From assembly GCA_022760435.1 (NCBI GenBank), contig JALEFY010000019.1, positions 1 to 64,000 of the forward strand: a stretch of DNA of 64,000 nt. The letters run 5' to 3'. Positions within the stretch are counted from its first letter, which is position 1. Every line of letters starts with the position of its first letter. Made by a program: the position numbers and the translations under genes. The notes beneath the pieces were generated by a model. It was not told the DNA's origin and searched no databases. It was given only the letters and a program-made list of their open reading frames with translations. The DNA comes from Neomegalonema sp. Lineage in GTDB: Bacteria; Pseudomonadota; Alphaproteobacteria; Rhodobacterales; Rhodobacteraceae. Below, piece after piece: positions 46,240-54,286 of the stretch.

Positions 46240-47448
46240 ATGACCGAACTGGATACCGCCATGCTTGGAAAGTTTCTTCAACAACGTGCCGGCAACACGA
46301 TGGTGATGTTCGCTCTGTTCCTCACGCCGATGGCCGGGGTCGCAGGGGGCGCGATCGACTATAACCGCGCGCAATCCATGAAACAGGCCGCGCAAGCCGC
46401 GCTCGATGCCGGCTTGCTCGGCAGCCTGGCGCAAAGCGACGCCGATCCGGTTCTCATCGCCCAACAGCTCTTTGAGCAGACCATCGCTCATGAGGCGACG
46501 ATTACGGCCCAAAGCTCCGCCTTCCTGCAACCGACCCCCAACACGATTGATGGCTCCGCGACCGTGACCGTGGAGACGACCTTCCTCAAGATCATGGGGA
46601 TCAAGGAAATCCCGGTTACCGTGCAAGGGGCGGCAATGGTCGAGGGCGGCGCCCCTTGCATCCATGTCAAGGACGAGGCCCGCTCTCAGGCTCTGCTCGT
46701 CAATAGCGGCGCTACCATCGATGCGCCCGATTGCACGATCGAGGTCGCCTCGGTGGCCAATCCCGCCGCGATCCTTAATGCCGGATCGAGCGTCGCAGTC
46801 AGCAAGATCTGCATTGCTGGCAGCCAGATCATCCATAATGGCGGCACCTATGACGGCTTGACCTATCCCTGCCCGGTCGGCTCGGACCCCTACCAGTCGC
46901 AAATCCCCGCCAACCCTCTGGTTGGCGCTTGCGACAACAGCGGCACTTTCGATCCCCCCAATGACGGATCGGCGATCTCGCTTGCACCCGGGGTCCATTG
47001 CAACGTGACCTTCAATGGCTCGCCAAGGATCGTGTTCGAGCAAGGCCTGCACATCATTCAGGGCCGCATGATCGTGAATTCGGGTGCCACGGTCGAGGCC
47101 GATCAGGTTTCCTTCTTCATGGCGGATCTGAACAGCGAGATCCGGTTCAACGGTCCGGTCTCTCTCGACCTGCGCGCGCCGACGACCGGCACCTATACCG
47201 ATATCCTGATGTTTGAGCCCCAAGCCGCGAGCGGGTCTGTCGACTACATTTTCAACGGCACCGATGGTTCAACCATCGAAGGCTTGATCTATTTGCCGAA
47301 CCGCAATGTCACCTACAACTCGACCAACCGCTTCGCGTCTGTCCGCTTCGGCGCGGTCGTGAACAGCCTGATCATCAACGCGGTAGAGTGGCACTTCAAA
47401 CCCCTCGCTGGTGCAAGCAATGTGAAGATCCCGCGCCTGTCGATGTAG
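46240..47448 (+). CDS. TadG-like pilus-assembly family protein
   Basis: A 402-residue protein with the Tad/TadG N-terminal segment (QQRAGNTMVMFALFLTPMAG then GAIDYNRAQSMKQAAQAALDA), a membrane anchor followed by a periplasmic part. The remainder is beta-rich with repeated NSGATI/NAGSSV/NGGTY-type turns and several cysteines, resembling a short beta-helix or filament-surface domain. A second ATG at 46261 is also possible. No other tad or flp gene is nearby, so it is an orphan. Function inferred only from the N-terminal family. Confidence 0.8.
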   Translation: MTELDTAMLGKFLQQRAGNTMVMFALFLTPMAGVAGGAIDYNRAQSMKQAAQAALDAGLLGSLAQSDADPVLIAQQLFEQTIAHEATITAQSSAFLQPTPNTIDGSATVTVETTFLKIMGIKEIPVTVQGAAMVEGGAPCIHVKDEARSQALLVNSGATIDAPDCTIEVASVANPAAILNAGSSVAVSKICIAGSQIIHNGGTYDGLTYPCPVGSDPYQSQIPANPLVGACDNSGTFDPPNDGSAISLAPGVHCNVTFNGSPRIVFEQGLHIIQGRMIVNSGATVEADQVSFFMADLNSEIRFNGPVSLDLRAPTTGTYTDILMFEPQAASGSVDYIFNGTDGSTIEGLIYLPNRNVTYNSTNRFASVRFGAVVNSLIINAVEWHFKPLAGASNVKIPRLSM

Positions 47449-47472
47449 CGCGCCTCATACCCCCCTCGCTGC

Positions 47473-47557
47473 GCGCCCCAAGTTCGCGCCCCAAGTTCGC
47501 GCCTTAAGTTCGTGCCTTAAGTTCGTGCCTTAAGTTCGTGCCTTAAGTTCGCGCCCC
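47473..47557. repeat. 13-bp tandem repeat, six full units
   Basis: Units of 13 bases: GCGCCCCAAGTTC twice, GCGCCTTAAGTTC once, GTGCCTTAAGTTC three times, then a partial GCGCCCC. It lies between the convergent ends of the TadG-like and methyltransferase genes. Each of the later units contains TTAA, spaced nine bases from the next. Copy number may vary between strains. Confidence 0.9.
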
Positions 47558-47593
47558 GGATGCGCCCCCCCGGTGGCCCCTTTGCCACAGCGC

Positions 47594-48433
47594 TCAAGTG
47601 ACGGGGCGGCGGGCGATGAGGAATAACCGGCGGAACGGGTACCAGCAGCCACCATCAGCGAGCAGCGGATAGGCGAGTTGCATCGCCGCCTCATACTCGG
47701 CCCAGAATGCCGCGATCAGCGTCGGATCTTCCAGAGCCTGAAGGACGGGCCGCGCCACGGTCGAGGCAGAATAGGCGCGCACCGGGTGCACGCCCGTCTC
47801 TCCGGCCATCAATCGCTGATGATAGACCGTCTCCCAAACCGCAAAGCCATCGCTGTGCTTCTCAATGAGATCGGCGTAGAACGGCGCAGGTGAGACCCTT
47901 TTGGCCTGCTGCGCGGGGATCCGGTCGGGCGCGAGCTGCCGCGCGATCCGGTGCAACATCGCCTGCGCCGGGGCGTCGGCCTGCGCAGGCATCTGCACTG
48001 CCAGAACACCGCCAGGCGCAAGGCGCTGCATCAGCGCCGGAAAGAGCGCGGCATGATCGCTCGCCCAATGCAGCGCCGCATTGGAGTAGAGCAGGCCGAA
48101 CTTTCCTTCACTGCGCGCCAGCCCCCAGGCATCGCATTCCAGGATCCGCTCATAGAGCCCGCGCGCCTGCGCCGCCGCGCGCATCTCTTCCGAAGGGTCC
48201 GCTCCGATGAGCTCCCAGCGCTCGGCCGGAAGAGCCGCGCGCAAGAAAGGCGCCATGACACCGGTGCCGCAACCCAGATCGAGCGCAGCGCCGCCGGCTC
48301 CCGGCGCGAGCAGATCGAGGGCGCGAAACAGCAGATCGCGCGCAGGCTGCAAGCGCTCACGCTCAAAGGCGCTATAGGCGCTGACATCCCAACCGCGCGC
48401 GGTATCCTCGCGTTTCGCGCCGCCCTCGCTCAT
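47594..48433 (-). CDS. SAM-dependent methyltransferase (trans-aconitate methyltransferase-like)
   Basis: A 279-residue class I methyltransferase. Motif I is ALDLGCGTGVMAPFL, motif II LIGADPSEEMRAAAQ, and FGLLYSNAALHWASDH matches the Tam group (SNAALQW). The C-terminal part (CWYPFRRLFLIARR) also recalls Tam. Substrate is uncertain; trans-aconitate or another small acid is possible. It overlaps the upstream DUF2937 gene by four bases. Confidence 0.85.
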   Translation of the reverse strand: MSEGGAKREDTARGWDVSAYSAFERERLQPARDLLFRALDLLAPGAGGAALDLGCGTGVMAPFLRAALPAERWELIGADPSEEMRAAAQARGLYERILECDAWGLARSEGKFGLLYSNAALHWASDHAALFPALMQRLAPGGVLAVQMPAQADAPAQAMLHRIARQLAPDRIPAQQAKRVSPAPFYADLIEKHSDGFAVWETVYHQRLMAGETGVHPVRAYSASTVARPVLQALEDPTLIAAFWAEYEAAMQLAYPLLADGGCWYPFRRLFLIARRPVT

Positions 48434-48936
48434 GCCCGCCGCTCCCGACCGCGACCGACCCCGAACAGGCCCAGCCCGCCGAGGATGAAAGAAAACAGCA
48501 CATAGCCGATCACCCCGCCTACCGCCGCGTGCAGCGCCCCCTCGATGGTGAGCGGCAAGGCGGGCTCGAATTTCTCTGCCGCCCGTTCGGCAACTTCGGC
48601 GTCGAGATTGCCGATGAGTTCGACCGTGCGCATTCCCGGCACCGATGTCGCCAGCCGATCCTCATGCGCCTGAAGCCGCTCGAGCCGGACAAAATTGGCC
48701 TGCGTGCGCTCGGCAGTGCGCTTGCCCAGTTTCGGCGAGCGGCGCAGGTCCTCCAGCGCCTCGTTCACCGAAAGTCCCGAGCGGCTGGCATCGCTGCGAA
48801 ACCCTTCGACACTGCGCGAAAGCTCAGCCACCTGCCCATTGAGGTTTTGACGGTATTGCTGTGTGAATTCCGGCGCTTGGCTGAGCAAGGCACCCCCGGC
48901 CAGCGCGCCGGTCATCAAGAAAAGCCGACGGATCAT
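48430..48936 (-). CDS. DUF2937 family membrane protein
   Basis: A 168-residue protein with an N-terminal membrane or signal segment (RRLFLMTGALAGGALLSQ), a long charged helical domain opening QYRQNLNGQVAELSRSVEGF, and a C-terminal membrane helix (AAVGGVIGYVLFSFILGGLG). This is the DUF2937 layout. The ATG at 48936 has AGGAGTGGAGG directly upstream; an earlier in-frame ATG lacks a site. Function unknown; it is coupled to the methyltransferase gene. Confidence 0.82.
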   Translation of the reverse strand: MIRRLFLMTGALAGGALLSQAPEFTQQYRQNLNGQVAELSRSVEGFRSDASRSGLSVNEALEDLRRSPKLGKRTAERTQANFVRLERLQAHEDRLATSVPGMRTVELIGNLDAEVAERAAEKFEPALPLTIEGALHAAVGGVIGYVLFSFILGGLGLFGVGRGRERRA

Positions 48937-49151
48937 CCTCCACTCCTTCTGCTCTGGCAGATGCGCGCACCTGCTCCCCAACGCCACTCCCTAGCATCAT
49001 TAACGCAGAAAAAGAACAATCGCTCCGGTTTTTGCACATGCGAGACAACAGATGGCATTGAGTTTGCTGTCATCAGACGCTAGCCAAAGCGGCGCGTGAG
49101 GCGCGCAGCGGATCGTGGCGCGTAGCGTTTCAGACTCAGGGGAGTTTTCCG

Positions 49152-50081
49152 ATGCAAATGACCGATACTGTCAAAAAGATCCTGTCGAACTACGAGTCCG
49201 ACAATGCCGGTGTGAAGGGCAATCTGGCCCGCATGCTGATGCAAGGCAAGCTGGGCGGTACCGGCAAGATGATCATTCTCCCGGTTGATCAGGGATTTGA
49301 GCACGGTCCGGCCCGCTCTTTCGCCCCGAACCCGGCGGGCTATGATCCGCACTACCATTACCAGCTCGCCATCGATGCCGGCCTGAACGCCTATGCCGCA
49401 CCGCTGGGCATGCTCGAAGCGGGCGCCGACACCTATGCCGGTCAGGTTCCGACCATCCTGAAAATGAACTCGGCCAACTCGCTGATCCCGTCGATGGCGG
49501 GCAAGGATCAGGCAATCACCGCCTCGATTCAGGACGCGCTGCGCCTGGGCTGCGCCGCGATCGGCTTCACCATCTATCCGGGCTCGGCCTGCGCGCTCGA
49601 CATGTTCGAAGAGATCGCCCAACTGCGCGAAGAAGCCGCCTCCTATGGCCTGCCGACCGTGCTGTGGTCCTACCCGCGCGGCGAAGAGCTGAGCAAAACC
49701 GGCGAGACCGCGATCGATATCGCAGCCTATGCCGCGCAGATCGCTGCCCTGCTCGGTGCTCACATCATCAAGATCAAGCTCTCGACCGATGATCTGGAAC
49801 TGGGCGAAGCGAAAAAGGTCTATGAGGCCGAGAAGATCGACGTGGCGACCCAGGCCAAGCGCGTTGAGCACTGCATGCAGGCAGCCTTTAACGGTCGCCG
49901 GATCATGGTGTTCTCGGGCGGCGCGAAGAAAGGTGCCGACAGCGTCTATGACGATGCCCGCGCGATCCGCGATGGCGGCGGCAACGGCTCGATCATCGGC
50001 CGCAACACCTTCCAGCGCCCGCGCGAAGATGCGATTGCGATGCTCGACAAGCTGATCGCCATCTACAAGAACGAAGAATAA
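49152..50081 (+). CDS. fbaB: Class I fructose-bisphosphate aldolase (DhnA/FbaB type)
   Basis: Cleaves fructose-1,6-bisphosphate to two triose phosphates through a Schiff base. The 309-residue TIM-barrel protein has ILPVDQGFEHGPARSF, LGCAAIGFTIYPGS, the Schiff-base lysine region HIIKIKLST, and the phosphate-binding RRIMVFSGGAKKG and NGSIIGRNTFQRP. GGGGAG lies at good spacing before the ATG. tpiA, the next glycolytic step, lies 8.6 kb downstream on the same strand but is not linked. Confidence 0.94.
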   Translation: MQMTDTVKKILSNYESDNAGVKGNLARMLMQGKLGGTGKMIILPVDQGFEHGPARSFAPNPAGYDPHYHYQLAIDAGLNAYAAPLGMLEAGADTYAGQVPTILKMNSANSLIPSMAGKDQAITASIQDALRLGCAAIGFTIYPGSACALDMFEEIAQLREEAASYGLPTVLWSYPRGEELSKTGETAIDIAAYAAQIAALLGAHIIKIKLSTDDLELGEAKKVYEAEKIDVATQAKRVEHCMQAAFNGRRIMVFSGGAKKGADSVYDDARAIRDGGGNGSIIGRNTFQRPREDAIAMLDKLIAIYKNEE

Positions 50082-50130
50082 GTCGGTTGGCGGGCGTCGA
50101 TTGGCGCCTGCTCCGCAACGTTCAAAAATG

Positions 50131-50159
50131 GGCACTGGCCGCGCGCCAGTGCCTTTTTT
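50131..50159 (+). terminator. Rho-independent terminator of the aldolase gene
   Basis: GGCACTGGC, loop CGCGC, GCCAGTGCC: a perfect nine-pair stem followed by six T. It lies 50 bases past the aldolase stop. Confidence 0.95.
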
Positions 50160-50208
50160 GTGCCAATTCTACATGCACCCTCCCAATACAGAGCCAAGGG
50201 ACTTCACC

Positions 50209-50664
50209 ATGCAATCAGAGATGACCGCGCAACAGATCATCGAGATGCTGGCGCTCAGCCCCCATCCGGAGGGCGGGTATTTCCGCGAGACCTGGCGCGG
50301 GCCAGAGGGACCTGATGGCCGCTCGATCGGCACGTCGATCTATTACCTGCTCGCGATGGATGACTTCTCGCACTGGCACCGGGTCGATGCCGATGAGATC
50401 TGGCACTGGTATGCGGGCGGCCCGCTGAGCCTGAGCATGAGCGAGAACGGTCATGATGCCGAGGCCCGATTGCTCGGCCCGGTTCTTGCTGCGCGTCAAC
50501 GACCGCAGATCCGGGTACCGGCTGGCTGGTGGCAATCGGCGACCTCGATGGGCGCCTGGACACTGGTTGGATGCACCGTCTGCCCCGGCTTTGACTTCGC
50601 CGGTTTCGAGATGGCCGCGCCGGATTGGCGCCCTGGATCAGCACCGATGCCGCGCACAAAATGA
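50209..50664 (+). CDS. Cupin family protein (DUF985)
   Basis: A 151-residue small cupin. Family motifs: SPHPEGGYFRETWR, GTSIYYLLAMDDFSHWHRVD, DEIWHWYAGGPL and VPAGWWQSA. The histidines could bind metal; no reaction is established for most of the family. The ATG is preceded by AAGGGA. It sits between the aldolase terminator and the ThiE-like gene. Confidence 0.9.
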   Translation: MQSEMTAQQIIEMLALSPHPEGGYFRETWRGPEGPDGRSIGTSIYYLLAMDDFSHWHRVDADEIWHWYAGGPLSLSMSENGHDAEARLLGPVLAARQRPQIRVPAGWWQSATSMGAWTLVGCTVCPGFDFAGFEMAAPDWRPGSAPMPRTK

Positions 50665-50755
50665 GACTATGAGGAAATGACCTGTTGCTGTATCTTGTTG
50701 TGAGACCGAGACCTAGCTTTTGGCTCGCTGCAAGACCGGCGTTCCGGAGACCCTG

Positions 50756-51400
50756 ATGGCTGCGCACACCACCACTCAGCTCTATCTGACCACCCCGTTC
50801 ATGTTTGAGCCGCGGCGCTTTGCGGATGATCTGTCCGCCGCGCTCGATGCCGGGCCGGTGGCCTGCGTCCGGCTGCGCTTGCGCGGGGCCTCCGAGGATG
50901 AGCTGAAATTCGCCATCGAGACCCTGCGCCCGATCTGCCATAGCCGCGAGGTCGCGCTGATCATCGCCGATTATTACAAGCTTGCCGCGCAGACCGGGCT
51001 TGACGGGGTGCATTTTGAAGAGGCAGCACCCGATATCGAAGAGGCGCGCAAGGCATTGGGCCCTGATGCCTCGATCGGCGCGAGTTGCGGCACTTCCCGA
51101 CATCGCGGCATGAGTCTGGGCGAGCGGGGGACCGATTATGTCTCCTTCGGCCCGGTCCGCGCCCCGGCCAATCTGCACAATGGCGAATTGGCAACCCGAT
51201 CGCTGTTCGAGTGGTGGCAAGCGATGATCGAGATCCCGGTGGTCGCCGAGGGCGGCATCACCCCGGACGTCGCCGCCGAGCTTGTCGGCGCGGCGGATTT
51301 CGTCGCGTCTTGCCGCGCGGTCTGGCAACATCCGGAAGGCCCGGCGCAAGCGATACGCGCCTTTCATGAGGCCATCGAGCGCGGCCCGATCGCGGCCTGA
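50756..51400 (+). CDS. Thiamine-phosphate synthase-like protein
   Basis: A 214-residue TIM-barrel protein of the ThiE/TenI group. Recognisable: QLYLTTPFMFEP, VRLRLRGASEDELKF, LIIADYYKLAAQTGLDGVHF, IGASCGTSRHRGMSLGERG, DYVSFGPVRAP and VVAEGGITPDVAAELVGAADF. Several ThiE active-site positions differ (ADYYKLA where ThiE has NDRxDLA; SCGTSRH where ThiE has SxHxxxE), so it may have another reaction, as is common for the second ThiE-like copy in Rhodobacterales. No other thi gene is nearby. Confidence 0.8.
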   Translation: MAAHTTTQLYLTTPFMFEPRRFADDLSAALDAGPVACVRLRLRGASEDELKFAIETLRPICHSREVALIIADYYKLAAQTGLDGVHFEEAAPDIEEARKALGPDASIGASCGTSRHRGMSLGERGTDYVSFGPVRAPANLHNGELATRSLFEWWQAMIEIPVVAEGGITPDVAAELVGAADFVASCRAVWQHPEGPAQAIRAFHEAIERGPIAA

Positions 51401-51915
51401 GCCTAGCCTCACGCGTCAGAAGGCCGCTTTTCAGCGCCTGTAGCGCTTTGATCACACTTACGCGCGATTTTGGCACTCCGCCCGCCCCTTGGGCAGTGTG
51501 GGCGGCAGCGTTTATTTGCCGAAATGGTCACTCCCTTTCCGCCTGACGCGAAGCCGGGCTTCGAGTTTCCCCAGATCCCAACGCTTTCCTCTGCCGCCAA
51601 TGTCATCGGCATGAGGCGATTAACCGATATTCTTCTTTTGAGACATTGAGCCGCGTCGAATCTTGCAATACTCGTCTCCTAACGGGGTTTTCTGAGGGGT
51701 TTTGCGCATATTACTCTTCTTCCGAGATAGGCGGAGTGCCTTTGCCCGCTCCATTTTGGGGCATCCAGAGCATCAAAACCCGACAAGTCGCCCCAATCCC
51801 CCTTCCGGGGTTTGGGCTCTTGAGTTCCGGGGAGCGCTCGTGCTGCCCGAACAAACAAGTGGTCGCTGCGCCACGCACAGACTGATGTTGAAGACTGAAA
51901 TAGGGGAATGGGACG
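51401..51915. promoter_or_regulatory. Long leader and promoter region of the type I secretion locus
   Basis: Over 500 bases without a gene. An AT-rich stretch at about 51600-51720 (with one TTAACC) probably holds the promoter, but I could not assign boxes. A hairpin at 51790-51817 (GCCCCAATCCCC / GGGGTTTGGGC) lies 100 bases before the start codon and could be an attenuator or leader structure. The start has GGGGAATGGGACG upstream. Confidence 0.45.
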
Positions 51916-54105
51916 ATGACCTTTTTTAGCTACTCCAGCTGGGGATCCAGCTCGTACAGCACTTCCTACAAGACCAGCTCGTATAGCTGGTCCAGCAAAT
52001 CTTGCGACTGGGGCAGCTCGAGCAAGAAAAGCTCCTACGACTGGGGCAAGAGCTACGACTGGGGTAAGAGCTACGACTGGGGCTCGAAGGATAAGTGCGA
52101 CGACGACAAATCGGGCGGCAAGAGCGACTGGAGCTGGGGCAGCAGCTGGTGCGACTGGGGCAAAGGCTCCTATGACTGGGGCAAGAAAGATTGCGACGAC
52201 GACAAGTCCGATGACGGTAAAGACAGCGGCTGGTCGAGCGACTGGTGCAACTACGACAAGAGCACCTCGAAATGGTGCGATTGGGACAAGAAGACCTCGA
52301 GCTGGTGCGACTGGGACAAGAGCTGGTACGATTGGGACAAGGGCTGGTTCGACTGGTGCAAGACCGATGAGCTGGGCTCGCTCTCGGGCCGCTACTTCCT
52401 CGATAGCGATGGCGATGCGCTCGACAATGGCGAAGCCGGCATCGAAGGCAAGACCGTTACCCTGATCGACGCCTGCGGCAAGACCGTCGCCACCACCACC
52501 ACCGATGCAGACGGCAATTACAGCTTCTCGGACCTCAAGGCGGGTGACTACACCGTCATGTTCGAAGACAGCTCGGCCGAAGATCGCGAATTCGTTGCCG
52601 CCGATGCCGGTGATGACGCCATCGACAGCGACGTGGTCGATGCTGAAAACGGCAAGACCGCAACCGTCAGCGTTGCCGCTGGCAAAGAAACCACCGATGT
52701 CGATGCGGGCGTTGCCGATGTGGCGCAGCCGGGCGCGATCTCGGGCCGTTACTTCCTCGACACCGATGGCGACGCGCTCGACAATGGCGAAGCAGGCATC
52801 GCTGGCAAGACCGTGACCCTGGTCGATGCAGACGGCAACACCGTAGCCACGACCACCACCGGCGATAACGGCACCTACAGCTTCACTGGTATCGCTGCAG
52901 GCACCTATTTCGTCATGTTCGAAGACAGCGCCGCTGAAAGCCGTGAATTCGTTGCCGCCAATGCTGGTGACGATGCGATCGACAGCGATGTTGTCGATGC
53001 CGCAAACGGCAAAACCGACGCGATCACCGTCATCGCTGGCGAAGAAACCACCGATGTCGATGCAGGCGTTGCCGAAATCTTCGTCAACACCGACCCGACC
53101 GCCGCCGATGACCTCGGCGTCACCAAGTCGAGCGGCATGACCCTGATCGACCTGATCGGCAATGACAGCGATCCGGAAGGCGATGACCTGAGCATCACCG
53201 AGATCAACGGCCAGTCGGTTGCGGCCGGCGACACCGTGACCCTCGCTTCGGGCGCACAAGTCACCGTCAATGCCGATGGCACCGTCAAGTACGACCTGTC
53301 GGGCGCTGGCGATGATTTCGACGATCTGGCCCTGTGCGACAAGGCGACCGACGACTTCTCCTACACCATCACCGATGGCAATGGCGGCGTCGCGAGCGCG
53401 GATGTCACCGTGGGCATCTGCGGCGACAACGCGTCGCTCTCCAGCATCGCCGACGCTCTGCCGAGCGAAGCGTTCAGCATCCAGGTCCGGGATGAGAACG
53501 AGCCTCTGGGCACCTCGACCGAAGACTTCACCATCCGCCTGTCCGACAGCGGCAGCGACGTCATCGACGGCATCTTTGAAGCCGCTTACTGCCTGGCAGT
53601 CAGCGAGCCTCTGGCCGAAGTCGATGCCTTCACCGCCATCGAGGATGCACCGAAGGTCGATGTCGAAATCTTCCTGAGCGACGCCGATGAGGTCCCGTCG
53701 AACATCCTGCAAAACACCGGCGCCAATGGCGAGAAGGGTGTGGACAACCTGGATCTGATCAACTGGATCCTGAACCAGGACTTCACCAGCCAGGATAATG
53801 GCGATGGCACCGGCGAGACCTACACCGATGCAGAAGTTCAGGGTGCCGTCTGGGGCCTGATGGACAACTGGGTGCTGGTCGAAACCGGTGGCGGCAGCCA
53901 GGCCAACGCAGCCGAGATCCTCGACGCTGCTGTTGCGAATGGCGAAGGCTTTGAAGCGGGCGAAGGCGACCTGGTCGGCCTGGTCATCGTCCCGACCGCA
54001 GAGGCACAAGCCGCGGGCGACAGCCAGCCGTTCATCGTGGGCATCGCCTACGAAGACCTGCTGCCTGAGTGCGATGACTGCACCGTCGAAGCCTTCTTCG
54101 CCTGA
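51916..54105 (+). CDS. Modular surface protein with W/Y/D/K/C-rich N-terminus, SdrD-B-like domains and possible thioester domain
   Basis: A 729-residue protein, probably the substrate of the type I secretion genes that follow. Residues 1-153 are low-complexity Ser, Lys, Asp, Trp, Tyr and Cys with a repeated [CYF]-D-W-[GD]-K unit (12 D-W pairs, eight Cys). No signal peptide is seen. Two SdrD-B-like modules follow (about 154-268 and 272-388; GRYFLDSDGDALDNGEAGI and a near copy). Then comes a cadherin/VCBS-like module (from about 393, NDSDPEGDDLSITEINGQS). The last about 220 residues include AAYCLAV (C559) and EVQGAVWGL (Q642), spaced like Cys-Gln thioester adhesin domains. No RTX nonapeptides. 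The acidic end is ECDDCTVEAFFA. Function is inferred: surface or matrix adhesin. Confidence 0.85.
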   Translation: MTFFSYSSWGSSSYSTSYKTSSYSWSSKSCDWGSSSKKSSYDWGKSYDWGKSYDWGSKDKCDDDKSGGKSDWSWGSSWCDWGKGSYDWGKKDCDDDKSDDGKDSGWSSDWCNYDKSTSKWCDWDKKTSSWCDWDKSWYDWDKGWFDWCKTDELGSLSGRYFLDSDGDALDNGEAGIEGKTVTLIDACGKTVATTTTDADGNYSFSDLKAGDYTVMFEDSSAEDREFVAADAGDDAIDSDVVDAENGKTATVSVAAGKETTDVDAGVADVAQPGAISGRYFLDTDGDALDNGEAGIAGKTVTLVDADGNTVATTTTGDNGTYSFTGIAAGTYFVMFEDSAAESREFVAANAGDDAIDSDVVDAANGKTDAITVIAGEETTDVDAGVAEIFVNTDPTAADDLGVTKSSGMTLIDLIGNDSDPEGDDLSITEINGQSVAAGDTVTLASGAQVTVNADGTVKYDLSGAGDDFDDLALCDKATDDFSYTITDGNGGVASADVTVGICGDNASLSSIADALPSEAFSIQVRDENEPLGTSTEDFTIRLSDSGSDVIDGIFEAAYCLAVSEPLAEVDAFTAIEDAPKVDVEIFLSDADEVPSNILQNTGANGEKGVDNLDLINWILNQDFTSQDNGDGTGETYTDAEVQGAVWGLMDNWVLVETGGGSQANAAEILDAAVANGEGFEAGEGDLVGLVIVPTAEAQAAGDSQPFIVGIAYEDLLPECDDCTVEAFFA

Positions 54106-54189
54106 GGTTGAGCCACGATTTGGCGCCGGTCTTCTGGCGCCAAACTTGCAAAGGGCTAAGGGGCGACGCCCCACTGCCCGCCATTGGGG

Positions 54190-54219
54190 AGCGCTGTCCA
54201 TCCGGGCAGCGCTTCTTTC
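54190..54219 (+). terminator. Partial terminator between the surface protein and its exporter genes
   Basis: AGCGCTG (54190-54196) pairs with CAGCGCT (54207-54213), followed by TCTTTC. A short GGGGCG/CGCCCC hairpin lies about 25 bases before. This may reduce read-through so that the exporter is made in smaller amounts than its substrate. Confidence 0.6.
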
Positions 54220-54286
54220 GTACCGGGCAGAGCGCAAGACGAATAATCGAACAAGACAGATAAATGAAACAAGGCAGGCGCAGGCC

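Noticed and set aside
47473-47557. CRISPR array
   Set aside because: Units are directly adjacent 13-base repeats with no spacers and no cas genes in the window.
51916-54105. RTX (GGxGxDxUx) calcium-binding repeats in the secretion substrate
   Set aside because: The protein is Asp/Gly-rich, but no nonapeptide tandem array is present; the DxDGD stretches belong to SdrD-B-like modules.
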